Shown: piece by piece, positions 1 to 9,097 of the stretch
How the letters are laid out: each line of letters begins with the position of its first letter
How positions within the stretch are numbered: the stretch's first letter is position 1
Source: Bacteroidia bacterium
GTDB taxonomy: Bacteria > Bacteroidota > Bacteroidia > Chitinophagales > Chitinophagaceae
Direction of reading: 5' to 3'
Assembly: GCA_030427635.1 (NCBI GenBank)
Contig: JAUIBA010000005.1
Span: 150,854 to 214,853 of the forward strand
DNA length: 64,000 nucleotides
The notes under the pieces: model-generated
What the model was told of the DNA's origin: nothing
What the model saw: only the letters and a program-made list of their open reading frames with translations
Databases searched by the model: none
Translations under genes and position numbers: made by a program

Positions 1-289
1 TAGATTTATGAAATACACCTGTAATGATGAGATTGGGTACATCGAACTCCATTTCAGGGAAAATGCTCTTCTTCCAAGCGGCATACCTCGCTGCAGCTTC
101 TCTGGTTTTGAACCATGGATCTTCGCTATACTTAGGCGACAGCTGCTTTCCGTCAGTACTGATCCCCTTATGCAACTGCTTCCTATTCAGGTCTGCTACT
201 GCTGTTCCATTACGGTCAATTATTGCACCTGACATTGCCTGAACGTCAATTGAACGTACTCTTTCCAATATTTGCTGTCCTGTTGCCAT
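1..289 (-). CDS. Phage protein of unknown function, 3' part cut off by window edge
   Basis: An open frame begins with ATG at 289 and runs off the left edge without a stop; about 96 residues are visible, starting MATGQQILERVRSIDVQAMS. It is rich in charged residues with no hydrophobic segment or recognisable motif. It follows the virion genes on the same strand, just past a terminator hairpin (300-327), so it starts or belongs to a separate transcript. From its position it is probably a tail or tail-assembly gene, but nothing in the sequence proves this. Confidence 0.7.
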   Translation of the reverse strand, partial: MATGQQILERVRSIDVQAMSGAIIDRNGTAVADLNRKQLHKGISTDGKQLSPKYSEDPWFKTREAAARYAAWKKSIFPEMEFDVPNLIITGVFHKS

Positions 290-299
290 TACAAAGAGA

Positions 300-327
300 A
301 AAGGCGGGCGATACACCGCCCGCCTTT
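300..327 (-). terminator. Rho-independent terminator, minus strand
   Basis: A perfect 11-bp stem (300-310 pairs with 317-327; GGCGGGCG core) has a 6-nt loop. On the minus strand it is followed by TCTCTTTG, a moderately T-rich tail. It lies between the stop of the 348-650 gene and the start of the partial gene at 289. The plus-strand side also has GATTTTT, so it may work in both directions. Confidence 0.8.
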
Positions 328-347
328 GATTTTTAAGGTAATACTTA

Positions 348-650
348 CTACTTATTATGCTTATCGGCCTCTGTATTTGCTACCGGCAGAGTTGTTTCCG
401 CTTTGTTATCTGCTTTTTCTGGATTAACAGCATCATAAGCAATATCCCACAGCTCACCGAGCATTTGTTTCCTCTTTTCGTCAGGAATCCCGATAAAATG
501 CGTCTTATTTTTTGATATATAATCAGCTCTTTTCTGGCTAACTATTGTGTTTGCAATGTATTGACCATTACCGTACCTGCAGGTTATTGGCTTTACACCT
601 ATGGCTTTAGTATTTTTCATTTTCACTTTGTTATTAACCCCTGCAATCAT
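348..650 (-). CDS. Small phage protein, unknown function
   Basis: 100 codons from the ATG at 650; an in-frame ATG at 620 (MKNTKAIGV) is an equally possible start since no strong ribosome site separates them. The protein is basic in its first half and acidic at the end, with no membrane segment. It sits 40 bp after the 338-aa virion-module gene and ends just before a terminator, so it is likely the last gene of that transcript. Candidates from position are a tail chaperone or connector, but I do not recognise it. Confidence 0.7.
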   Translation of the reverse strand: MIAGVNNKVKMKNTKAIGVKPITCRYGNGQYIANTIVSQKRADYISKNKTHFIGIPDEKRKQMLGELWDIAYDAVNPEKADNKAETTLPVANTEADKHNK

Positions 651-690
651 TTAAGAACAGGAGAATTATAAAATGTTGTTACAGTTTCAG

Positions 691-1707
691 TTACGGAGTT
701 ACATCCGGCAACTTGAAGCGCATCTTATTTGACTCATAGTACTCAAACCCAACCGATGCCAGTGCAGTTACATTAACAAACTTTATGTGTGCTACTCTTG
801 CAGGCACATAATCAGGATCTGATGTATCTAACTCCCATGTTACAGCACCGGTTGAAGTGTCATATGTGATAGAAAGAATATCAATTGTGTTTCCTGATGT
901 TTCAGATATACACTCAAAGCAGTTGATATCTATTATACTTGGTATATACTCAGCAAGGTTGGTATTATGTAACCCAATCCACATACTACCAGTTATAATA
1001 CCATCTGTAGCTGTACTTAAAAGTGTAAGCAAAACATCACGAATTGAGTACTGTTCAGCATATGCAATTAGGTCCATACCGGTTTCTATTATCATTGCAT
1101 GCTGGTTCATCTCTGCACCATCATACAAGTCAATATTAACCTTGTACATAGCCTCAGTGTCAGGTGTAGGCAGTCCCCAGTCAGGTATGTACAGGCGGCT
1201 CATACGCATCCCTTTTGCACCCAGTACCTGAAGCCCGTTAAGGTCACCGTCGATCTGATCATAAAGGCGTGTCACCCAGATATTTCCCTTTTTATCAAAA
1301 AGAGCAACCTTGAATTTCCTGTGTTTATCCCTGAAACTCTGAATTGCATGGAAGTACTGAAAGCCACCATCATCAAAAGTGAATTCATAAGATGGTTTAC
1401 CCTCGTTTGTAGTGATTTTCTTCCCGTATTGCAATGTCTGAACTGTTGGGTCTTCACTCTGATTATCCATTGCTTCAAATGGTCCAATGAAATATGCCCT
1501 CAACTTTTGGTCAGGGTTTATCAATGCTGTTTCAAGCGCTGCCATGAACTCATTTCGTAACTGCTCGTTAGTGAAATGTGCGTAATCCATAATGACTTTA
1601 AAGTCAACCGGCAACATGAATGCTCCAACAATAAGAGACGGGTTGAATACATTCTCTACCTTTCCGGTGTTGGCAACCGTACTGTTATTAATTAATGCTA
1701 TATCCAT
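691..1707 (-). CDS. Probable phage virion protein (338 aa), unknown family
   Basis: Soluble 338-residue protein, mildly acidic, rich in aromatic and beta-type stretches. No signal peptide or membrane segment is seen. Its place, five genes after the capsid and between two terminators (1750-1781 upstream, 300-327 downstream of the next gene), suggests an abundant structural protein with its own transcription, such as a tail tube or sheath-like protein. This is inference from position; no motif is diagnostic. Confidence 0.75.
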   Translation of the reverse strand: MDIALINNSTVANTGKVENVFNPSLIVGAFMLPVDFKVIMDYAHFTNEQLRNEFMAALETALINPDQKLRAYFIGPFEAMDNQSEDPTVQTLQYGKKITTNEGKPSYEFTFDDGGFQYFHAIQSFRDKHRKFKVALFDKKGNIWVTRLYDQIDGDLNGLQVLGAKGMRMSRLYIPDWGLPTPDTEAMYKVNIDLYDGAEMNQHAMIIETGMDLIAYAEQYSIRDVLLTLLSTATDGIITGSMWIGLHNTNLAEYIPSIIDINCFECISETSGNTIDILSITYDTSTGAVTWELDTSDPDYVPARVAHIKFVNVTALASVGFEYYESNKMRFKLPDVTP

Positions 1708-1749
1708 TTCTTATGGCTTTTACTGTATGAAGAAATTGTTTTAAAGAGA

Positions 1750-1781
1750 AATTTGCACCTGCTGTGCTGCAGGTGCAAATT
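1750..1781 (-). terminator. Rho-independent terminator after the secreted virion-module protein
   Basis: A perfect 13-bp stem (1750-1762 with 1769-1781; core TTTGCACCTGC) has loop TGTGCT. On the minus strand it is followed by TCTCTTT, the same tail type as the hairpin at 300-327. It starts 2 bp past the stop codon at 1783 and separates the capsid-connector block from the 338-aa gene. Confidence 0.8.
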
Positions 1782-1782
1782 C

Positions 1783-2265
1783 TTAATAGTTAAAAAAGTT
1801 CTGAAGATTGAATGTAGCTGTCACAGTGCCGGTTGTATTATAGTTCAACCGGTAGTACTGGAACTGTGCTTTGGGAATCTTCCAGGTAAATGAGTTTGTT
1901 GCAGCATTCGTAAATGTCACCACAGAGTCCGCACAGGTATTACACTGCGTAAGATCTCCTTTAAGCGGATACCACGGTCCGTTTACTGTATCATCTGCCC
2001 CGGTTAGTGTGGCATATCCTGCCAAGGTGCCGCTGTGCCTTGAAATATTGAGCTTAAATGTCAGGTTCCAATTATACCTTGACCAAGTAGAAAAGCTACC
2101 ATTATCATCATCAGCCAGCGTATCAACAGTAACTACCGTTCCTGAATTGTTACGCATTACAACTGCTTTGTTTGATTTAGTTACAATTGGTGCCTGTGCA
2201 TGTATTTCAGCGGCACAAATCATGGTTGTTGCTGCAATCAGCAGCATTTTGATGAAGTTTTTCAT
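1783..2265 (-). CDS. Signal-peptide-bearing protein inside the head gene block
   Basis: 160 residues. The N-terminus (MKNFIKMLLIAATTMICAAEIHAQ) is a textbook Sec signal peptide with a cleavage site after AEIHAQ, typical of Bacteroidota. The rest is beta-rich with a single Cys pair (CNTC, around residue 107) and aromatic/Asn-rich strands, resembling small secreted beta-sandwich proteins. It is co-directional with the capsid genes, 14 bp after the preceding stop and ending at a terminator. A Sec signal is unusual for a head protein; it could be a cell-surface cargo protein (for example for exclusion or host interaction) or a virion protein with a hydrophobic N-terminus. Confidence 0.8.
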   Translation of the reverse strand: MKNFIKMLLIAATTMICAAEIHAQAPIVTKSNKAVVMRNNSGTVVTVDTLADDDNGSFSTWSRYNWNLTFKLNISRHSGTLAGYATLTGADDTVNGPWYPLKGDLTQCNTCADSVVTFTNAATNSFTWKIPKAQFQYYRLNYNTTGTVTATFNLQNFFNY

Positions 2266-2279
2266 TGTTTTTGTTTGAT

Positions 2280-2876
2280 TTAGTAATTGATTTTTAATGT
2301 TAAATCCTGAATCTCAATAGCATCTATCGGGTCGTTAAATACATTTGCATCCAGTCCTGATCTCCCCCAGTAATAGCGGTCCCACTTTCTGTGTGGTATC
2401 TGTTTTTTGCTGTACAATACGAAGAATGCAGATTTATCAATCTGGTTTAATAGTTCCTCGTATATTGGGTAAAGGATAGGTTTGAATGACTTCTCCAACC
2501 TGTCAGACGCTTTCAACTTTGTGCTTGTACAATATGCTATTACCATCTGAAGAGTAACGGTAGCTTTATATGACACTGGCCTGTCCGTCCACTGTTCCGG
2601 GAAGTCCGTAAACAACATCACCATAGGCCACATATCCATTTTACCGGATGGATTCTGACTGCGTTCCTTTAATGTCTGCAGTAGTTCTACTGGGTGACCA
2701 AACTCAAACCGGATAGACTGTATTTTCGAAGCTGTAACACCAGGCTTTGATTCCTGCAAAACTGCAAGGTCTGCTGCCTGTATCCTCTCAAGCAGGGAAA
2801 GGCCGCTATTATCGGTGGCTACAGATGCCAATCCGACAAGACGCTTCATTTCCTCTACTACTGGAATATACTTCAT
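2280..2876 (-). CDS. Phage head-tail joining region protein, unknown family
   Basis: 198 residues from the ATG at 2876, which directly follows the stop of the preceding gene (TAA, C, ATG); the longer reading frame to 2951 would overlap that gene and is rejected. The protein contains MDMWPMVMLFTDFPEQW and a Tyr/Trp-rich end. Position after the connector-like gene suggests a neck, tail completion or minor tail protein. The family is not recognised with certainty. Confidence 0.8.
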   Translation of the reverse strand: MKYIPVVEEMKRLVGLASVATDNSGLSLLERIQAADLAVLQESKPGVTASKIQSIRFEFGHPVELLQTLKERSQNPSGKMDMWPMVMLFTDFPEQWTDRPVSYKATVTLQMVIAYCTSTKLKASDRLEKSFKPILYPIYEELLNQIDKSAFFVLYSKKQIPHRKWDRYYWGRSGLDANVFNDPIDAIEIQDLTLKINY

Positions 2877-2877
2877 G

Positions 2878-3429
2878 TTACAGGTTGAAAATATTTGTCC
2901 TTCCGAATGGGTTTGTATGGCAATTGTTAAACTCTGGGTAATCAGCAGCATTTGCTTTTACAAACTCAAGCATCTTGTCAGTAAGTGCTGACATTTCATT
3001 ATATGCCCGACTTTGCTTTTGGACCACACTTGCCGATGTACTGTTTTCAGCTTTCCCCTTCACCTCCCCAATTGTTGTAGTGAATGTGATATTATCACAG
3101 CTCCAATTGTAGTAGATGTAATTGGCTATCGGTGTGGTCTTTCTTAACGCTCCTTCCTGTATTTCATCAGGAGTATTAATGAGGCCTGTCCAGTAATCCA
3201 TATTCCCGTGACAATTTTCAAATTCGTATCCATACAACAAGCGTTCAAATCGTGCTGTTAGCGGGTCCATACTATCTGACAGTGCTTTCCATAGGGGATA
3301 ACCCAGCGCTAGCCTAAGATATTCGGTCTCGTACTTCGAAATGAAATAGTCGAGATTTCCAGAAACATCTTCGGACGTTAAGCCAGGTATGTTTATCTCC
3401 CCTATGAAATATGACTGATCGATGAGCAT
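2878..3429 (-). CDS. Connector-like phage head protein (DUF6712-like)
   Basis: 183 residues, largely helical. The N-terminal part (EINIPGLTSEDVSGNLDYFISKYE followed by YLRLALGYPLWKAL, residues about 10-50) matches the pattern of Bacteroidota phage head-tail connector proteins of the DUF6712 type, which bind the portal ring after packaging. It lies two genes after the capsid, as expected. The family assignment is from memory of the motif; the connector role is inferred. Confidence 0.65.
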   Translation of the reverse strand: MLIDQSYFIGEINIPGLTSEDVSGNLDYFISKYETEYLRLALGYPLWKALSDSMDPLTARFERLLYGYEFENCHGNMDYWTGLINTPDEIQEGALRKTTPIANYIYYNWSCDNITFTTTIGEVKGKAENSTSASVVQKQSRAYNEMSALTDKMLEFVKANAADYPEFNNCHTNPFGRTNIFNL

Positions 3430-3438
3430 TGGTAGTGC

Positions 3439-3687
3439 TTATATGTTTTCGTTGTCATCAGTGGTAGTTGCACCCGCTTTGGCGGAAACCTTGTTTTCTT
3501 TCTCGAACTCTGCCTGCTTTGATGCATCCTTGTATTTAGCAAAGCGGCTGGCTACGAGGTTACTGGCGGTGAGTGGGTGTACATTGTACTCCCGGCCAAC
3601 TACCAACATCTGTTTCTTTGAATTAGAGATGCCGATTACCGTTTCTGTTTTGCGGAGGTTTACGGCTCCTCCTTTGGCTGTATTCAT
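3439..3687 (-). CDS. Small phage protein between capsid and connector
   Basis: 82 residues, starting MNTAKGGAVNLRKTETVIGI; a compact N-terminal part is followed by a Lys/Glu-rich and Asp/Asn-rich flexible tail. It is 62 bp downstream of the capsid gene. Such a position is often taken by a head decoration or completion protein, but no motif supports either role. Confidence 0.7.
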   Translation of the reverse strand: MNTAKGGAVNLRKTETVIGISNSKKQMLVVGREYNVHPLTASNLVASRFAKYKDASKQAEFEKENKVSAKAGATTTDDNENI

Positions 3688-3749
3688 TATCTAACTGATT
3701 AAATGGTGTATAATTTGGTTCTACTTGCCTTTGGCTGTATGCGGTAAGC

Positions 3750-5165
3750 CTAAATCGCGGGAGCTTCCAGCGCAGCCTTAATGACGTCAAGGTCATCATA
3801 TACAAATGCCGGTGTCTCCACATCCTTTATGAAGTGCATCAGGCGGGCCTCCACCAGAAATGTCACCCGGTTGTGGGAGAAGTCATCATCATTGTAGCCG
3901 ACGCGCACGTTGATGTCCATCAATACACGTACGTGTGATTTCTTCATATCTCCAATCAGGATCTTGCCGGCTTCCACCTGGTTCTTTGCAATTACCGGCA
4001 GGCCATCGATATTCAGAGCGTTTCTGTCAGCAGAAGGCGGGATGATGTAGTTGCCGTTGGCGTCCTTGATAGTCCGCAGCTTGAAGCGGGTAGTTGGATG
4101 TACGATGGCTGCAGTGGGCATGAAGTTGAGTGTCTCCAGCATCGTATTTACAGCCAGTACAGCATCGTATTCATTAGCTTTCTCTGTAGTATTGTCAAGT
4201 GCCGGCAGCGCATATGCACTGGCGTATTCAATGATGCCCTTAAGGTTATTTCCCAGCCCATCACCTGACAAGAGCTGATCATCAATCTTCAGACGCAGGT
4301 TGTCCACACCTTCGCTTCGTATCTCGCTATCAATGAACGGCACGTCAGAGAGCATTTCTTCGTTCACATTGAAACGTGTGGCCACCTTCTTCACTGACTG
4401 GGTTTCTCCTACTATCTCAAAGTCTGAAAGTGGCTTCAGATCGCCTTCCGCTATGAATGCTGTACCATCTTCCCTGTTTACCTTATTGTACCAGATAACA
4501 GTCGGTGTTGATATACTGCCAGTGTCTACAAGGTCAATCAGGAAGGGCTGATTACGAGGTGCCTCGTTAAGTCCGGACATTACTGTTGTACCCGGCAGTG
4601 TGGGAGCTTGGGTGTTGGTAATATTACCTGTGCCCATTATGGCAGCTGCCTTGAAACTGAGTGTTACATGAGCCTTCTGGTTTCCCTTGATGGCAACGAT
4701 CTCATCCTTCTTTTCAGTGTATGCTTTCATAAAGGCAGCATGGAAAGGCAGCACATCGATAGCGGCAAAGCCATTGTCCTTCATCTTTTCAATGAGCTCA
4801 GCATGCTTTTTAACAGTTTCCAACGTGTCTGCAAAATCCTGCTGTTGCTCTTCAGACAACATTGCTTTCTCATGCTTTTTGCGGAATTCCTCAATCGCAT
4901 CGTCAACAGCCTTTTTGTCAACGTTATCTTTGGCCCACTCTTTGAGTACAACGTCCATTGCCTCGACGAACTTCTGGCTCTTCTCGTCGATGGCGTCCCA
5001 CGAGTTGTTTTTTTTGAATGTAGCAACAAGGCCAACGAAGGCAAGTCCCACCTTCGCTGAGTGTGTTTTCTTCATGGTTACAGCTACGCCCAATGTGCCA
5101 AAGAGCGCCAGCCCGAGAATAAGCGCCTTAGTGTTTTCTCTGATCTTCAGAATGTACTTTTTCAT
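3750..5165 (-). CDS. HK97-type major capsid protein with helical delta domain
   Basis: 471 residues. Residues about 60-150 are charged and helical (coiled-coil delta or scaffold domain); the remainder has the HK97 coat pattern, including LLSGDGLGNNLKGII and a C-terminal FLVEARLMHFIKDVETPAFV. The protease gene directly upstream would remove the N-terminal domain during head maturation. The start is fixed by the stop of the protease gene 2 bp away. Odd: the first 50 residues contain two hydrophobic stretches (about 13-31 and 37-49), which would be unusual for a soluble coat precursor and may tether early heads to the membrane. Confidence 0.9.
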   Translation of the reverse strand: MKKYILKIRENTKALILGLALFGTLGVAVTMKKTHSAKVGLAFVGLVATFKKNNSWDAIDEKSQKFVEAMDVVLKEWAKDNVDKKAVDDAIEEFRKKHEKAMLSEEQQQDFADTLETVKKHAELIEKMKDNGFAAIDVLPFHAAFMKAYTEKKDEIVAIKGNQKAHVTLSFKAAAIMGTGNITNTQAPTLPGTTVMSGLNEAPRNQPFLIDLVDTGSISTPTVIWYNKVNREDGTAFIAEGDLKPLSDFEIVGETQSVKKVATRFNVNEEMLSDVPFIDSEIRSEGVDNLRLKIDDQLLSGDGLGNNLKGIIEYASAYALPALDNTTEKANEYDAVLAVNTMLETLNFMPTAAIVHPTTRFKLRTIKDANGNYIIPPSADRNALNIDGLPVIAKNQVEAGKILIGDMKKSHVRVLMDINVRVGYNDDDFSHNRVTFLVEARLMHFIKDVETPAFVYDDLDVIKAALEAPAI

Positions 5166-5167
5166 AT

Positions 5168-5914
5168 TTAATTTGTTGTTTTGGAAAGTCCTTTTGTTAA
5201 CATTTCAAAATTGAATCCCTTCGTTGGCGGCTCGCTTTCGTTTTTGGGTGGCATTACCGGCCCTGACTCTGCAAGTGCTATATGTTGGGTAATCAGCTTC
5301 TTTATTTCGAGTTGCTTTTCATACTGGAGCCCCTTCAGTGCCTTTTCCGTATCACGTAACAGCTTATTCTTTTCACTTTCGATATCCACACTCTTCATTC
5401 CCTCAAAGCCTGTTTCCTCATTGCACCCCAATGACACAACAGAAATCTCAAACAGGTTAATTTCTTTCACTACGAAGCAATCGTTATCACTATCCCACTC
5501 GCAGCTTGACCACACATATTGGTACCCAATACTGAACTGATTGAGCGTTCCGGATTTCAACTGTTCAAGACATATATCTCCCTGCGGTATCTTATCGATT
5601 ATTGCTTCGAAATACAGTCCCTTCTCATCCTCTACCAGCTTCGTGATGCGCCCCAACGGATTGGTCATATCGTGCATCCATAGATATATTATCTTCCGAT
5701 TGGTTGAACTTTCCGGGCCACGCTCTTGTATTGACTTGGAGCAACAGCCTTTTATCAACATATCTCTGGCGCTATCAACATTTCCCCACACAGCAGCATA
5801 ACCGCTTATAGTGCGGCTATCAGCATTGACCTTCATCTCATTCGCCTCAATAGCTTTGAAATGTATGGGGCGACTACTGTCCTTTTTGGGTATCTGTTTG
5901 GCTATTACTGTCAT
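5168..5914 (-). CDS. HK97-type prohead serine protease
   Basis: 248 residues. It shows the caudovirus prohead protease signature: ISGYAAVWGNVDSARDML, a catalytic His in LWMHD and a catalytic Ser in NQFSIGY, then the EISVVSLGC strand. The role is cleavage of the capsid delta domain during maturation. The start overlaps the end of the portal gene by 41 bp, which is common for this pair. The C-terminal 60 residues are helical and charged and may interact with the scaffold domain. Confidence 0.9.
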   Translation of the reverse strand: MTVIAKQIPKKDSSRPIHFKAIEANEMKVNADSRTISGYAAVWGNVDSARDMLIKGCCSKSIQERGPESSTNRKIIYLWMHDMTNPLGRITKLVEDEKGLYFEAIIDKIPQGDICLEQLKSGTLNQFSIGYQYVWSSCEWDSDNDCFVVKEINLFEISVVSLGCNEETGFEGMKSVDIESEKNKLLRDTEKALKGLQYEKQLEIKKLITQHIALAESGPVMPPKNESEPPTKGFNFEMLTKGLSKTTN

Positions 5915-7286
5915 TACTACCTTTTTTTGAGAGGTTTATGATTGTGCTTACTAACTGCAGCTGGGCTTCGTCCATATCAAAGACAAGCCTGTCATATATT
6001 GCATTGGTAACTTTTTCGTAGCCGCATACTACCCGCCAGTCATTGAGTGTTATTATACCCATCAGGAAGCGCACACGACATGTTTCATTGTTCTTCCAGT
6101 CAACATCTGACTTCTCCTTTTTGTTCTCCTGCAGTACATCTACGTCCTCAAATGACGGGAACAGATACAATCCGCTTTCTGAAAGCCTGAGATGGTTGTT
6201 AAGTGACATTGCTATACTGGCTGCTTCAGGAATGACCACGTTACTGTATAATGTTTTCTCGTCCTGATTAGCATTTTCATATGTCGCACCTTCCTTGCGT
6301 GGCATTAATGTTCTGGGAACATTGAGGACAGCGAATATTGCTGCTGCATCCACTTCAGTTTCAGCAAAAGGGTCCAGGTCTTTGATAGACATTGCAACGT
6401 TGATGTAATCAATTGGAAGGTTAGTAATGGCTACCGGGCTTCTATTCCCGGTCAATCCATACGTTTTGCCGTAATCATCTAGTAGCTGCTCACGTTCCTT
6501 TGTAGTTAGTGCTTTCATGCCATCTGCGTCCTGTTTCCGGCTAACTATAAACCCGAGAGCACCTCGTTTTGTATATATGACATTTCGAGCTTCATAAACA
6601 GCCAGAAGATTACATATTGCTTTCTGTGCTGACAACAAAGGGCTTTTGCCATGTAGCTTAAGGTCATTGGCGTACAAACTGGCATGCTTTGTATATATAA
6701 CCTTATCTGGAGATATAGCCACTGTCTGTGAACCCATGGATACATCATAACTCTGTATAAGGTCGCTGATAGAGGTCGCTGTAAGTATCTTGAATTGCGC
6801 CTGCGGCCTGATATAGACTGTATCTGCAGGCAAATTGAGCATTGTAGATACATTCTTATAGTTGAATGATAATGTACCGGGTATATTCATGTACAGGTAG
6901 TTTTTGCCTGTTACCTTTTTCAGTGCCACCCATTCATATATAAGCTCCTGAAAGTTTTGCAACGGATTGGGTTCAGACAGCAGCCGGTTAAGATTCTTGT
7001 TGTCATAAACCACTTCATCATTACTTATTTTCCTCACTTGCCACTTTGCCTGTGCTACTCTGAATGCGATATGATGTACAGGTGCAAATACCTCTGGCAT
7101 TGTGTGGTAGATGTTTATTAGGCTACTGTCTGAATACTGCCCCCATACTGCATTCATAAACCGTCCTAGTTCATTATTGGACAAGTTGAAGAAATAGTTA
7201 CCATGAGGTGTTGACAAGTCTACATCTACATTCTTTCTCGCGAAAACAGGAAGACCAGCCATTATATGTGATAATGCCGAACTCAT
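5874..7286 (-). CDS. HK97-type portal protein
   Basis: 470 residues of the right size for phage portals. Supporting patterns are VALKKVTGKNYLYMN, a LHGKSPLLSA segment (typical GxSPL portal motif) and GALGFIV followed by a Lys/Glu-rich helix. Gene order terminase - portal - protease - capsid is the standard HK97 order. The start overlaps the stop of the small upstream gene by 4 bp (ATGA), indicating translational coupling. The C-terminal 20 residues are Ser/Asn/Gln-rich and disordered. Confidence 0.9.
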   Translation of the reverse strand: MSSALSHIMAGLPVFARKNVDVDLSTPHGNYFFNLSNNELGRFMNAVWGQYSDSSLINIYHTMPEVFAPVHHIAFRVAQAKWQVRKISNDEVVYDNKNLNRLLSEPNPLQNFQELIYEWVALKKVTGKNYLYMNIPGTLSFNYKNVSTMLNLPADTVYIRPQAQFKILTATSISDLIQSYDVSMGSQTVAISPDKVIYTKHASLYANDLKLHGKSPLLSAQKAICNLLAVYEARNVIYTKRGALGFIVSRKQDADGMKALTTKEREQLLDDYGKTYGLTGNRSPVAITNLPIDYINVAMSIKDLDPFAETEVDAAAIFAVLNVPRTLMPRKEGATYENANQDEKTLYSNVVIPEAASIAMSLNNHLRLSESGLYLFPSFEDVDVLQENKKEKSDVDWKNNETCRVRFLMGIITLNDWRVVCGYEKVTNAIYDRLVFDMDEAQLQLVSTIINLSKKGSNDSNSQTDTQKGQ

Positions 7287-7489
7287 TTGATGTCTTCGGC
7301 CTCCTGTACCGTTTCATCCGGGCGTGAAAAGTTGTGTATAAGCAGCATGTATGCTGCCGCAGCCTCCTTGTCATCTAAATTTGACCAGCGAACGTGAGCA
7401 TCCAACAGCTCCTGCATAAGTTGCTTACGCAGACTACCTGTTTTTGCCTTCTTTTTCTTGATGCTTATTGTAAATGGCCCGATGTTCAT
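7283..7489 (-). CDS. Small basic protein ahead of the portal
   Basis: 68 residues: a basic N-terminus (ISIKKKKAKTGSLRKQ) and an amphipathic helix ending in a flexible acidic tail. It overlaps the portal start by 4 bp and is the first gene behind the late-type promoter at 7497-7543; its ATG lies only 7 bp downstream of the -7 box. Function unknown. Confidence 0.7.
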   Translation of the reverse strand: MNIGPFTISIKKKKAKTGSLRKQLMQELLDAHVRWSNLDDKEAAAAYMLLIHNFSRPDETVQEAEDIK

Positions 7490-7496
7490 TACAGAA

Positions 7497-7543
7497 CAAA
7501 AGTCCTCCTACACACATGTGTGGGCAAATAGTTATACTTTACC
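7497..7543 (-). promoter_or_regulatory. Late-type phage promoter 1 (13-bp element, 26 bp, -7 box)
   Basis: On the minus strand GGTAAAGTATAAC (7531-7543) is followed after exactly 26 bp by GACTTTTG (7497-7504), one mismatch from the Bacteroidota -7 box TAnnTTTG. It precedes the 68-aa/portal/protease/capsid genes. The same element, spacing and box recur at 9405-9451 and 12477-12523, and in a weaker form at 12762-12808. There is no TTTG -33 box at the usual spacing, so an upstream-binding activator is inferred. Confidence 0.7.
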
Positions 7544-7547
7544 GACT

Positions 7548-9095
7548 TTATGAATTCACAACTACCTGCCACAAATGCGCAAAGTTTGTCCGGAAGTATT
7601 TTGCCAACCCAGCACTTGAGTCAGGAGCGTCATCATGAGCATTCTTATTTGTACCGCTCTGGTCTTGCCTGTATGATGTTAGCTCTTCTATAAAACGTCT
7701 GTACTCAGGTAATTCAAGGCAATCCTCCCGGAAAACAAAATGATTCCTGATAAATGCAGCAGCCTCCAATATGCGTGTATGTTTGTTGGTTGTATTGTTT
7801 ACAGCATCAACCTCACAGTCGCTTCCATCTTCCTCAATTGCCCTTTTGATATTGGTCCTGAATAGTCGCCAGCCGCTGTTACTTTCAATTACTGCTGAGT
7901 TACAAGCATGCTGCTTTAGGAACTCCACACATCTTGGCTCATTAACATCAGTCCCTTTGGTATTAAAGATAATATCTGCCACATATATCTTATTGCCAAT
8001 TAGATACCCAACGATGGCACACAAACTGTCACCCCCTTTATCTGCAGGGTCAATATGCGTGTGCCGGTACTCTGACAGCTTCTCAACAAGTATTTCTTTA
8101 GGATTGTAGTACTTAAGATCAGAGTCCGGGAATAATAGACCTTCTCGCGGCTTGGGGTTCTGCTGATACTGTCGCTGAAAGGCTATGCGTACCTCCTCGT
8201 CTGCATTGTCTCGCATCTTCTTGAGGTCCTCTACTGTATGCATAGAGGGGTCAAGTGCTTCCAGTTCTCCGGCATCATTAACCCCCAGCGCTGGCAGCAC
8301 AAGCTCTTCCCACTCTCCACCTTCCGAAGCGAGCCCCTCAGTCGCTTTCAGGTACCCTATCAGGTCCATCGGGTGAAGTCGCTGCATGATGACAATTACT
8401 GGAGTATCCCGGCTGTTCAGTCGGCTCTTAATGGTAGAGTTCCAGCGCCGGTTTACACGCATCCGCTTGATATCCGCATCCGCATCGTCTGGCTTGATGG
8501 CATCGTCAATGATCAGTGCTCCGCCAAACTTCCGCTTCTGCCCTATTGTTATAAGCAACTCATCGAGCCATTCTTCTATTTCGTCAGTCTCATCAGTCCT
8601 TGTACCAGCACCAAAACCAGTCACCTGCCCTGCTGCACCGGTTGCATACACTCCTCCGCCGGCCGTGGTATACCATTTCTTTTTACTGTCGGTGGACTTC
8701 TTTATACGCACATCAGGAAACAGACGGCGATATTCAGGTGACTGTACAATATCTTTTGTTCCCTCGCTATTGTCGAAAGCCAATGCATCACTGGCAGATA
8801 GATGTATGAACTTCGCAGCTGGGTTCAGCGATAGCCCATGAGCAATAAAGTTCTTTACTGCCAGCTCTGTCTTTCCATATCGGGGAGGGATACTTATAAG
8901 CAGCCGGCGGCATTTACCCGACAGGACACGCTCCAGCGCCCTGGCTATCTGCTTGTGATGCTTACGAACAACAAACTTCCTGTTGTGCAGATTTTTGTAA
9001 AAGTATCTCGTGGAGAACTCCAATGACCTGAGACACTTAACAGTCGCCAGCTTCTGTTTCTTAATTGCCCGTATTTCTTCCTTTGTAACAGACAC
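7548..9095 (-). CDS. terL: Terminase large subunit
   Basis: 515 residues, the size of a phage TerL. The ATPase part shows Walker A at about 68-77 (SIPPRYGKTEL), Walker B at 193-198 (ALIIDD) and a coupling motif (IMQRLHPMDLIGYL). The C-terminal nuclease part starts with HIDPADKGGDS and ends with a DAPDSSAG aspartate motif, as in RNase-H-fold terminases. A short acidic insert (TRTDETDEIEEWLDEL, about 165-180) separates the ATPase motifs. It packages DNA through the portal encoded next to it. Confidence 0.95.
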   Translation of the reverse strand: MSVTKEEIRAIKKQKLATVKCLRSLEFSTRYFYKNLHNRKFVVRKHHKQIARALERVLSGKCRRLLISIPPRYGKTELAVKNFIAHGLSLNPAAKFIHLSASDALAFDNSEGTKDIVQSPEYRRLFPDVRIKKSTDSKKKWYTTAGGGVYATGAAGQVTGFGAGTRTDETDEIEEWLDELLITIGQKRKFGGALIIDDAIKPDDADADIKRMRVNRRWNSTIKSRLNSRDTPVIVIMQRLHPMDLIGYLKATEGLASEGGEWEELVLPALGVNDAGELEALDPSMHTVEDLKKMRDNADEEVRIAFQRQYQQNPKPREGLLFPDSDLKYYNPKEILVEKLSEYRHTHIDPADKGGDSLCAIVGYLIGNKIYVADIIFNTKGTDVNEPRCVEFLKQHACNSAVIESNSGWRLFRTNIKRAIEEDGSDCEVDAVNNTTNKHTRILEAAAFIRNHFVFREDCLELPEYRRFIEELTSYRQDQSGTNKNAHDDAPDSSAGLAKYFRTNFAHLWQVVVNS

Positions 9096-9097
9096 AC

